Below, piece by piece: positions 28,901 through 36,326 of a DNA stretch of 36,326 bases. Source of the DNA: Symsagittifera roscoffensis (Eukaryota; Xenacoelomorpha; Acoela; Convolutidae); contig NW_026971110.1 in assembly GCF_963678635.1 (NCBI RefSeq), forward strand, positions 1 to 36,326, given 5' to 3'. The position numbers and the translations under genes were made by a program. The notes beneath the pieces were generated by a model. The model was given only the letters and a program-made list of their open reading frames with translations, did not search any database and was not told where the DNA came from. How positions within the stretch are numbered: position 1 is the first letter of the stretch; each line of letters opens with the position of its first letter.

Positions 28901-29970
28901 AGAAGGACGGGACGAGACAAAGAAAGAAATACAATCCTTACGGTGACGACTTTGTAGTGGATAGGATAGATCTAAAGAAAATAGTGGAGGAAGTAGTGGG
29001 TTTAGAGGAAATAACCGTGTCACAAGACATTGACATAGTCGATGATCACAACGATGAGTGGGTTGATGACTGGTCGAAACCCGAAGTAGAATTCGACGAT
29101 GAGCAACAGCAGTCAAATGAACAAGACCTGACGAACCTGCGCGTCTTAGAGTGGCTGAACGAAATGACATCAGACCCTAAAAAGACCAACGTTACGATTC
29201 AATACGTAGATCGTGAAAGCGCGAAATACATTAAGACCGAACGAGATGATCCTTCCTGGGCTGCCCAGGAAGGACGACTACTCATTCCAGCTTCTAATCT
29301 TGACTTAATACCCGGTATGCGATCGACGGGGACGCCGATGGATATTTTTGTCCGGGGAGTGGGGGTAGGACTTACCCACACTGAAAACCTGATAATAAAA
29401 AAATTGAGAATAGCAAGAGAAACAGGAGAGTTAGAAGCAGAAACAGGTGAAGAACCTAAGAAACCTGACATAGGCAGGGTAGTGGAGTCATATTTTAATT
29501 TACCAAATGAATATTCTAGTAACATAATACTAACAGACAGTGATTTCATACTCACAAACAGAACATGTGCGGTAGCTATCACCGCAGACATGAGTTTTAG
29601 GACGGCGCTAGCGGCAGATTTTAAGAGGGAATATAAAAACGTGGAATTCCTTTGGAAGCAAAGACCAGGGATAGGGGACGTAGCAGCCTTACCTCCGGCG
29701 GTGTCGCAGATACCGGGAAAGTACTTGTGCTTCTTGGTAACGAGGGCGACGGAGAAGCAGCACGTGGACCCAGAAAACCTAGTCTTGTCTTTGACGAGGC
29801 TGAGGGACTTCCTTGTGGAAATGGACGTGAAGGAGCTCTCGCTTCCAGTGTACGATCCAAATAGAGGAAGACTGCATCCTCGGGAATTGTACGCGCTTGT
29901 ACACGTGATATTCTCTGATACGAACATACAAGTATATCTACATAAGAAATATTACTTAAGTATAGGCTGA
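25946..29970 (+). CDS. pol: Gypsy Pol 3' part: RNase H end, integrase, long extension with macro-like domain
   Basis: About 1,340 residues to TGA; there is no own ATG near the start (first codon after the shift region is GTG at 25957). RNase H ends with VDNRALSWL and KHQNADSLSK. About 500 residues of charged linker follow. Integrase has an H2C2 zinc domain (27610-27740), Asp 27814-27816, Asp 27991-27993 and Glu 28099-28101 (exact D-x35-E), then the GPF module (WRGPFMI). A disordered acidic tail follows. The last ~155 residues (from ~29480) resemble the TARG1/Poa1/ALC1-type macro domain: ITADMSFRTALAADFKREY, GDVAAL, YLCFLVTRATEKQ, LVLSLTRLRDFLVEMDVKEL. The Lys of the VTK motif is Arg (29743-29745), and the Gly-rich GCGLD loop is replaced. 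Confidence 0.9.
29480..29950 (+). other. Macro (ADP-ribose-binding) domain-like segment at Pol C-terminus
   Basis: Domain-level annotation within Pol. Motif order and spacing match TARG1/OARD1-Poa1-type macro domains: an early D-M-x-x-x-x-A segment, G-D/E-V-A-x-L, a Y-x-x-F/Y-L-V-T strand, a helix S-L-x-x-L/M-R-x-F, a strand x-L-S-L-P and a final F-x-x-T-x-I-x-V-Y/V-x-L. TARG1-type enzymes remove ADP-ribose or O-acetyl-ADP-ribose through a Lys and an Asp; both positions appear substituted here. It may bind without catalysis or have drifted. Assignment is from pattern memory, not a search. Confidence 0.65.
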
Positions 29971-30300
29971 ATGATGTGCGAGAGGGTGTTAGGCCAAAGG
30001 ACCAAGTTGCATGTAATATGTGATATGTGTGTTATGTTATGTTATGTTATGTTATGTGTTAGGTTATTAAGATCATGGGTAAGTAGGGGTTAGTGACCAT
30101 GAACAACTAGATGACGATCTTGGGAATAGATCCAAAGTTTGGACTGTCTAATCTTAGGTCGAATTCCAAAATTTTAGAAACCAATTGATTTTAATAAATT
30201 TTAGGATAAATATCTTTTTATCTGAACTGTTTTAAGCAAATTTTAACGATATATGTTAAGGTGAAACTGACAAGTGCGACATCCGTGATTTCTTTTCTAG
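29971..30300 (+). other. Spacer with TTATG microsatellite and candidate intron
   Basis: Between the Pol stop and the next ORF. It contains a (TTATG)n tract (about 30029-30056). From 30079 to 30300 there is a stretch with a strong donor (ATGG|GTAAGT) and a strong acceptor (TTTCTTTTCTAG|A), 222 bp. No coding signal within. Confidence 0.5.
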
Positions 30301-30900
30301 ATCCTGATTGATCATTTAATTGCTCATTTGAGTCAAAACTTGAAATCGAAATCAAATCAAACTTGGAAAGAACAGTATGGACAATTTCAACCTGGAAGAT
30401 TTGATGAGGAATGGAAAGGACTAGGCTTAGCTCCGATAAGAATGAGAGGCAGGACAGAATTGCCTGAAGCCTCATTGATCCTGACCAGTGTGAGGAAGGA
30501 GATGAAAGTTGGAGGAGTATTGCAGACGAGAACTTTCCTAGCACCCTTCGGCTGCGAAGAAATCAAAGTGGTCCATGGAGAAGAGGAAGATAAATCGGCC
30601 GGTACATTGCTCATACCGAGATTCCATGAAGAAGCCGACAATGACGAACAAGGACCATCGAACTCGAATAAGGATAAGTCAGAAGGAGATGACGGACAGG
30701 GTGGAAGCCGTCAGACTGAAGAACCCATGCACAAGATCAAGCTGGTGGGGAAGACGACAGGGCATCGACAGGAGGAGCATCCAGCCTGGATTTCAATATC
30801 TTCAGTGATCTTGAGAATAATGCAGACACGTTGGGAACGACTGAGCCAGCGGATGAAGGCATCTCGACACTGGAACCTCCGTCAGCCTTTGAGGAAATGA
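30301..30900 (+). CDS. Gypsy element small ORF upstream of orphan ORF (unrecognised)
   Basis: The frame is open from the candidate splice acceptor (30300) to TGA 30898-30900. The first in-frame ATG is at 30442, so the N-terminus may come from an upstream exon. The first ~110 residues look protein-like (FDEEWKGLGLAPIRMR, GGVLQTRTFLAPFGCEE). The part from ~30720 on is Trp/Arg/His-rich and looks out of frame, while the frame of the next ORF looks better there. The two may therefore be one gene with a one-base break. As it stands, the TGA overlaps the next ATG as ATGA. Function unknown. Confidence 0.6.
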   Translation: MLIDHLIAHLSQNLKSKSNQTWKEQYGQFQPGRFDEEWKGLGLAPIRMRGRTELPEASLILTSVRKEMKVGGVLQTRTFLAPFGCEEIKVVHGEEEDKSAGTLLIPRFHEEADNDEQGPSNSNKDKSEGDDGQGGSRQTEEPMHKIKLVGKTTGHRQEEHPAWISISSVILRIMQTRWERLSQRMKASRHWNLRQPLRK

Positions 30901-33900
30901 AACGGAATTTGCCGGAGAGCAGCTCTCCTGGCAATTCAAGAAATAACGACCAGAGAATCCTTATGGAATCACCTCGAAGGAGAAGAATAGAGGCCTCAGC
31001 CAGAGTACCTTTCTTGGGAACGCTGCCCGAAGAAGAATGGGCAGTACATCACCGAGACCACGAGAGTAGGACGGGATGTAAGCTGGACAGAGTGGCGTTC
31101 ATGGAAGAAGTCTGGACTGTGATTCAGAGCTATGGGACCCAGTCCATTCTCAAAACAGGTCTCAATCAACCCTTGATGAGAGAAGTACTTGACAAGCTTG
31201 ATGAGTGTGAAGGGAGACTGAGTGAGTTATTGATCGACTCAGCCACTGATGAGAGTGAAGCGAATTCTCCCATCAAGATGACACCGCAGGACAATGAAGG
31301 AGAGGTGGTGTACCTGTCAAGGACCAGGAGAGGAACGATGCGATCAAAAATGGTGATTGATAAAATCAATGCGATGAAAATGAAGTTAGGCAGCAGAGTG
31401 ATGCCGAGGAGAATTGGAAAGACGAAAGTGGATTCAGAAATATCGATGAAAACTGGTAACTCAGCGAAAAGGAAGCGAGTCGAAGAAGTTATGGATTTGG
31501 GGCAGGGTGATTATCAATTGTCCGGCACAGATAGAATATTAACTGATATAGCGATGGTGCCACCCATTCTCATGGCAGGGATAAAGTCAACCGGTTATAA
31601 ATCCAAAAGGAGTGACCGCACTCTGACTGGAGCAACTTTAGAAATGGAAATACTCAGTCAATGTGGAGAGAGTAAAATGAGGGACTTCAAACCATCTCCC
31701 ATGAATCATGGAAAAGGAAGTGTTGCAGGACAACTGACACCAGTGGAATACAACCGACTAACAGTGTCGGAGACAGTGTCGATAGATGAACCCACCGGTG
31801 GATACATGGAGATGTTGGAATACCGAAACTCGGCTAGAGGGTATGTAATGACCCTGGAAGACGAAAAAGCCATGGAGGGTTATCTGGAAATGATGTTGCA
31901 AGGCACCACCCTCAAGCAGAAGACGTATGGAACTTTAGCGTCGTCTGACGTAGAGGCGGAGACGATCGAGCAGTTAGTGAGCCTTCCATGGAAAGCAGTA
32001 GTATTGAGGTATTTCGAAGAAGAAATGAGGACTACGCCAAGAATACATGCTCTCGTGGCAGTACCTTACGTAAGGACAGAATTACAACTCAGGCTCGCCT
32101 GGTGCATGATGGGACTGACTCGCGAAGAATATGATTCAGAAGAAAGGAAGAGATCAAAGGAGGAAAAAGTTTTCCTTATGACGAATCTGAGGGATCTGAT
32201 AGTCCAGGAGGGAGCAGCAGTAGCGTGTGCAAAGCGGAGAGACGCTCTCTGTTTCATTCGATTCCTGATAGAGCAGATTTCAGTACCTGCATTAAACACT
32301 TGTGTTAAAATGTTGAGGGAAGGCGATGAGCGAACTAAAGCCATGTTCTTACTAGCAATGCTGGATATGCAGCAAAGTAAACCGATGAGGGTGAACATGA
32401 AAGAACCTGAAGAATTGGAACCCATGAAAAAGATAGACGAGATCAGGAGATTCTCAAACAAGGAGTTGAGGCTCACTAAAGAATCTATGGGAGCATTGCC
32501 GAAATCCAGTGAATACTGTGGACCGATCAAGAAGAAGTCATATAGCTATGTGTCCGGGATTATAGGGATAGCATACAATCCTTTCCTGAGTGAAGACATA
32601 CGCGATTGCTTCTTTGATTATGAGCAGGCGGTGTTACTAAGATTCTGGACGTCCAGAATTGTGACGACTAAGAGCGTTAACAATCCACAGGCCAAATTGG
32701 GATTGGTCTTGGAAGAAGAGGTGACTGCACCTTCAGTACCAAAATCCGACAAGAGAGTGGAATTTGGGTTGGGATTCTCAGATGAATTACTGAGAACGAG
32801 CTTGATGGCAGTGTGGGAATTGATGAAGCCATCATGGTGTCCTAGTCCCAACGCTGACTCAATATTACGGGCGACACAAGACATACAGAGGGAACTGAAT
32901 GCGGACTGTAACCTGCGTGACCTCAACATCATATATAATGTGATGATAACAGCCTCTAAGAGCAACGGAGAAGATAAAGTGGAGTTGCCTGGCTGGGGAC
33001 CAGAAGACTGGGTCAAACCTGGTAGCTGTCTGGCGGAAGTCTGTGGACTAGAGGGTCACGTTTGTGGAAGTCTAGACTGTGTGAAAACCCTGGAGAAACA
33101 ACACAAGCAGTTGACAGTATTGTTTGGAAATGTAGTGATGAAAGCAAGAACGGAAACGGAACTGATAGCAGATTGCCATGGAGGAACCGATGTGAATCTA
33201 GTGACAGCACTAGGATTCTACAGCATGTTTGGTTCTTTAGAGTCACTATTGAATCTAGAACAGAAACATGAGATGGTCACAGCCATCAGCGTAGAAGTAT
33301 TCCCAGGAGTTCTGCAGACTGAGCAGAAGTATATAGGAAAATGGAGGGAAGCAATCGAAACAGAGATGAACATCAGACACAGCGAAACTTATTGTAGACC
33401 ATCAGGAGCACGATATTTGGTGGGTTCAACGTTGGCTCCAATGTGCAAGAGCAGATACCCTGTACATTTTGTGGCTGTGGACGTGAAGAGTACAAGAACG
33501 ATCGTGGATCAAGCTTTCTCAGTGCCAAAGTGCGTGAGATTGGCGAGAATGTCTGAAAAGTCTTACGAGTTACTATGTAAGATGTTCTCAGCAGTTCCAG
33601 AGAGAACCAAAGAGGAGTTGGAGTCAATACTAGGAAAGAAGTTCATGGGATATGTGAGCGGGAACTTCAGTGACTTTGAAAAACAGAAACAGAGAGGATC
33701 AACTGTCACAGATTACAATGCAGTAGACGAGAATGATGAAATCCACCGAGTGATGATGGAAGTGGAACCATTGCTGGAAGCTTCAGGAAAACGCAATTGG
33801 AGGAGCATCATGTTGACACATGACGAGTTTCCTTGCCACTGCTTGCTGCAGACCTGGTGGTATCCCAAGCGTAGTAATTTGGTGTTGATCTGGGACACTG

Positions 33901-34580
33901 GAGAGCTGCTCTCCATGGGTTTACCAGATTCATCACAGCCCATAACAATAGTGATAGTGGGAGTTATGATGGCGATACGATGGCTGGAAGCTCATGTGAG
34001 AGAAAATAATAGACAGGAGGCACCGACGAGAGAACAATTGCAGAAATTAGATTGTCTAAAAGATTTAGATCTTTTTGAGACAATGTGCAAAGTTCTAAAC
34101 ATTCCAATGGAAGTGAAGAAGATATGGGCAAGAAAACGATTGATGCCATGGTTCAGAGCTAACATGACTGCATGGTTGTACGAGTATGCGAAAAAGCATA
34201 TGTCGAAACATGGCAGAGTGTACAGTGAATATCAGCTGGACATTGGGGCAGGAGCTTTCAAGCGAGCTTTCGTGACCCATCGGAATGCAGTGACCACCGC
34301 TGTGAAAAGAATCTCCAGGACGAGCGAGCGTAGTGGAAATGAGAAGGCAGAGATGCTGAAAGAAGATTTGGAGAGAAACGTGACGTTGTGTCTCCACAAC
34401 AGCTTCTGTAGAAACAGAGAATCAAACGTGGATCCCCTACCTTGCTGTAAACAGAGGGTGGAAGAGCAGAAGTGTTGGAGGACGGCTTCCAACAGCGTCA
34501 GGATAGTCAATGACGTGCTACAAGACACGGAAACCAAAAGTGCGGAGTCAGTGTCACAGGAGGAGGAAATGGAGCATTGA
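30897..34580 (+). CDS. Large orphan protein of the Gypsy element, unknown function
   Basis: 1,227 residues from the ATG at 30897; the frame is open from 30720. Charged, mostly helical, Met- and Glu-rich, with purine-rich codons like Gag-Pol. A possible zinc-binding cluster C-x4-C-x4-H-x-C-x4-C lies at 33022-33078, and a second Cys cluster near the end (34390-34475). Other landmarks are HFVAVDVKSTRTIV (~residue 860), LTHDEFPCHCLLQTWW then VLIWDTGEL (~980-1000), and one short hydrophobic stretch (ITIVIVGVMMAI ~1016). There is no signal peptide, no clear transmembrane anchor and no furin-type site, so it is unlikely to be an envelope. It occupies the retroviral env position. The intact 3.7-kb frame in a young element implies selection. 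Confidence 0.8.
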   Translation: MKRNLPESSSPGNSRNNDQRILMESPRRRRIEASARVPFLGTLPEEEWAVHHRDHESRTGCKLDRVAFMEEVWTVIQSYGTQSILKTGLNQPLMREVLDKLDECEGRLSELLIDSATDESEANSPIKMTPQDNEGEVVYLSRTRRGTMRSKMVIDKINAMKMKLGSRVMPRRIGKTKVDSEISMKTGNSAKRKRVEEVMDLGQGDYQLSGTDRILTDIAMVPPILMAGIKSTGYKSKRSDRTLTGATLEMEILSQCGESKMRDFKPSPMNHGKGSVAGQLTPVEYNRLTVSETVSIDEPTGGYMEMLEYRNSARGYVMTLEDEKAMEGYLEMMLQGTTLKQKTYGTLASSDVEAETIEQLVSLPWKAVVLRYFEEEMRTTPRIHALVAVPYVRTELQLRLAWCMMGLTREEYDSEERKRSKEEKVFLMTNLRDLIVQEGAAVACAKRRDALCFIRFLIEQISVPALNTCVKMLREGDERTKAMFLLAMLDMQQSKPMRVNMKEPEELEPMKKIDEIRRFSNKELRLTKESMGALPKSSEYCGPIKKKSYSYVSGIIGIAYNPFLSEDIRDCFFDYEQAVLLRFWTSRIVTTKSVNNPQAKLGLVLEEEVTAPSVPKSDKRVEFGLGFSDELLRTSLMAVWELMKPSWCPSPNADSILRATQDIQRELNADCNLRDLNIIYNVMITASKSNGEDKVELPGWGPEDWVKPGSCLAEVCGLEGHVCGSLDCVKTLEKQHKQLTVLFGNVVMKARTETELIADCHGGTDVNLVTALGFYSMFGSLESLLNLEQKHEMVTAISVEVFPGVLQTEQKYIGKWREAIETEMNIRHSETYCRPSGARYLVGSTLAPMCKSRYPVHFVAVDVKSTRTIVDQAFSVPKCVRLARMSEKSYELLCKMFSAVPERTKEELESILGKKFMGYVSGNFSDFEKQKQRGSTVTDYNAVDENDEIHRVMMEVEPLLEASGKRNWRSIMLTHDEFPCHCLLQTWWYPKRSNLVLIWDTGELLSMGLPDSSQPITIVIVGVMMAIRWLEAHVRENNRQEAPTREQLQKLDCLKDLDLFETMCKVLNIPMEVKKIWARKRLMPWFRANMTAWLYEYAKKHMSKHGRVYSEYQLDIGAGAFKRAFVTHRNAVTTAVKRISRTSERSGNEKAEMLKEDLERNVTLCLHNSFCRNRESNVDPLPCCKQRVEEQKCWRTASNSVRIVNDVLQDTETKSAESVSQEEEMEH

Positions 34581-35402
34581 CGAATGGTCGAGAAAACAAG
34601 AGGCGGCAAGAAAGGAAATTAGAAGAATTTAGAAGTTTTAGAACTTCTAAACGACGAAAAAAGAAGAGAACAAAGGAATGATGAAGAAAAGTCAAAACTC
34701 AGAATTGTTTTATGTGTGTGAAAAACTCAAGTGAGAAACCAAGCAACCAAGTTGTAATTGAAAACTGAAACATTTTTGTTGAGTTTTGAAATTGTTGCAT
34801 TTATAAATTTGCATTTTGGTTTTAGTTGAAGTGGCTTTAGAGACACTCACTTATTATTTATTTAGAAAGGCTTAAGAGGAGAGTATATTTAAATATTTCA
34901 GCCTGCATGATTGTTTTTAATCACTTAGGAAGACTGATCACTTTGTGGTGACATGAAAGACTTGAGTAATCTCTTGAATAGGGAGGTTGTTACATTGTTC
35001 TTTCTAACCACAAAGTTTCTTGGTTTTAATATTCAGGACAATAAACAAGCAAGATTTCCGAAGGGAAGGAGCATAGTAGGATAATTTTAGCTGGTTGGTT
35101 GGCAGGACTGTCCTGCAAGCCAACACCTTTTAAATCTAGGAGAAAAAGCTTTAATCGGGACATTGACACTGGAAGTCAGAAAATATGTTTTATCTTAAGT
35201 CATATCCTCAGAGTGCAGATTAATGAGAGAATTTGAAGGCTATAGTGATGTAGTATGATGCCATTTATATTCTGCAGTGAGTCGATGTGACGTAGATAAA
35301 GGTAATTTCGTGCATTTTGTAAATTCTGTTCGATGACACTGTAACCATTTTACGAACATAGTGCGATTCAATGAGGACATTGACCGGACTGTCCGGGGAG
35401 TA
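34581..35402 (+). other. Gypsy element 3' untranslated region
   Basis: No coding signal. It contains a perfect 10-bp inverted repeat ACTTTGTGGT (34940-34949) / ACCACAAAGT (35007-35016). A near-palindrome lies at 35098-35124 (GTTGG CAGGAC ... GTCCTG ... CCAAC). It ends with a CCGGACTGTCCGG palindrome that runs into the purine tract. Confidence 0.6.
35384..35402 (+). promoter_or_regulatory. Polypurine tract with overlapping palindrome
   Basis: CCGGACTGTCCGG (35384-35396) overlaps GTCCGGGGAG (35391-35400), two bases before the 3' LTR. The short GGGGAG is the expected plus-strand primer. The same GTCCGGGGAG word occurs four times inside pol. Confidence 0.55.
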
Positions 35403-36323
35403 TGTGACATTCGACCAGAATGGCCAAAATGCAATTTATGCAGACTTCGAATTTTTAGCAGTAGGCCTTCCGAGTTGATGATTTCGAAGGATTAACGACG
35501 TTATTCGGATGATTGGCAGAAGGGTGAAGGTCAGGATATTCCCGTATTTTAAAATTTTAAATTTTCGAAGTGATGACGTAATATTTCTGAGAAGCGTCAG
35601 AAGCGGCCATTTTAGAAAAGGAACTAAGAAAAAACAGAACAACTTTATCTGTGATTGCTAACAGAACGAAAATCGAGATTAAAGAAAAACGACAACGAAC
35701 TACAATAGCAGAGAACGTTCCAAGTTGCAAGTATTGTGCTGCTACAATAGTTGCAAGGCCGTTGCCAACAACGGTGAAGGGTGAGAACCAGCCTTCCGGA
35801 TTGGCGTGAAATTGAACTTAAGGAGCTTGATTCACTGGATTCAAGAATCCGGAAGGGTTTCGGGACTGGAACTTTTAGCCTTTTATATAAACTTTTAGCT
35901 TCTTGTCATGTCCTGAATTGAATTTAATTAACAACTGGATTCATTTTGATAAGGATGAGAAGCTAGGAGTGGGGAAAGGGTTGATCCATCTTCGATGGAG
36001 ATGATGGTTTTTATCTACTGAACAAAAACAATAGTAATATAATAAGTAGTAGCCCTGTTTTTAGGAGTGACCTCGTGGTCTGGGGATACTGAGACCCAGC
36101 CATGAGCTCACTAATTTTGCATGTAATTCAGTTAATTTGAGCGTTCTTGTCGAAGCCGGAGAACAGTAACGTTTTTGTCGACCTGATGTAAGAAAGACCA
36201 CCGAAAAGTACTGGCTTGGTAGAGACGGTGAAAAACATGCAAAGCTCTGTTTAGACGCTAGCCAGTCGTCTTAAGACTTAGTTTTGTTATCCGTCGATAT
36301 GTATCTTCCGGGCGAATGTTACA
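35403..36323 (+). repeat. Gypsy element 3' LTR
   Basis: 921 bp, differing from 16504-17425 by two substitutions and one base in a G-run. It contains the same inverted pair and TATA box (35884-35891). Only three bases (CTA) of flanking sequence follow it. Confidence 0.95.
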
Positions 36324-36326
36324 CTA

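Larger units (their letters stand above)
16504..36323 (+). mobile_element. Giant Gypsy-type LTR retrotransposon (~19.8 kb) with extra coding capacity
   Basis: Bounded by 922- and 921-bp LTRs starting TGTGACATT and ending AATGTTACA. By direct comparison they differ by two substitutions and one single-base indel. The internal part is ~18 kb. It comprises a 2.9-kb leader, Gag-PR-RT, RNase H-integrase with a ~470-residue extension ending in a macro-like domain, a candidate intron, a small ORF, a >1,200-residue orphan ORF, an ~820-bp 3' region and a purine tract. Pol domain order (PR-RT-RH-IN), the D-x35-E integrase and the WRGPF module indicate Metaviridae/Gypsy. Coding is broken at 25280 (stop) and near 25946 (frame), possibly also near 30720-30780. 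Confidence 0.93.

Noticed and set aside
20533-29927. Long antisense ORFs opposite Gag-Pol
   Set aside because: They are shadows of the purine-rich coding strand with no motifs or supported starts.
30029-30056. (TTATG)n tract as a functional element
   Set aside because: Simple microsatellite; nothing ties it to function beyond lying near the candidate splice donor.
30897-34580. Envelope glycoprotein
   Set aside because: No signal peptide, cleavage site or membrane anchor is visible; only the position matches env.

Overview
The window is invertebrate-animal nuclear DNA made almost entirely of mobile elements. Three kinds are visible: a Polinton/Maverick (adintovirus-like) gene block, a BEL/Pao LTR retrotransposon, and a very large Gypsy-type LTR retrotransposon. 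This combination, the AT-rich intergenic DNA and the eukaryotic splice and poly(A) signals point to a metazoan, most likely an invertebrate. The sequence alone does not identify the species. I see no ordinary host gene with confidence, and no tRNA, rRNA or CRISPR.

Layout. (1) About 1-4800, all minus strand: a compact Polinton-like block read right to left. It holds two unrecognised or accessory proteins, an RNase H/exonuclease-like protein, a broken small ORF, a short membrane protein, the packaging ATPase, a Polinton small-protein relative with an acidic tail, and the retrovirus-like integrase, which runs off the left edge. Neighbouring genes overlap. PolB, capsid and protease genes are not in the window and may lie to the left. 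(2) 5064-5390: a GC-rich small ORF right after a splice-acceptor-like sequence. (3) 5391-7483: no gene seen, apart from one MITE-like inverted-repeat element. (4) 7489-16373: a complete, very young BEL/Pao element on the minus strand. Its two 438-bp LTRs appear identical, it has a 5-bp AGACC target duplication and a tRNA-Lys-like primer site, and its leader carries three copies of a hairpin and seven copies of a 126-bp repeat. Gag-protease-RT and RNase H-integrase lie in two frames separated by one frameshift. (5) 16421-16443: an assembly gap (N). (6) 16504-36323: a Gypsy element of about 19.8 kb on the plus strand, with ~922-bp LTRs that differ at three sites.

The Gypsy element is the most interesting object. 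It has a ~2.9-kb leader studded with copies of an AATCCGGAGGGGT-type motif, and a huge Gag-protease-RT frame with one in-frame stop just before YVDD. The RNase H-integrase frame carries a long C-terminal extension ending in what looks like a TARG1/Poa1-type macro domain whose catalytic residues appear substituted. Past a candidate intron lies an extra 3' coding unit of over 1,200 residues that I cannot assign to any family and that does not look like an envelope. Near-identical LTRs show recent insertion, so the few coding breaks are either very recent or assembly errors. The working model is a large, recently active retrotransposon carrying accessory functions (ADP-ribose-related binding and an orphan protein) plus an insulator- or enhancer-like leader.
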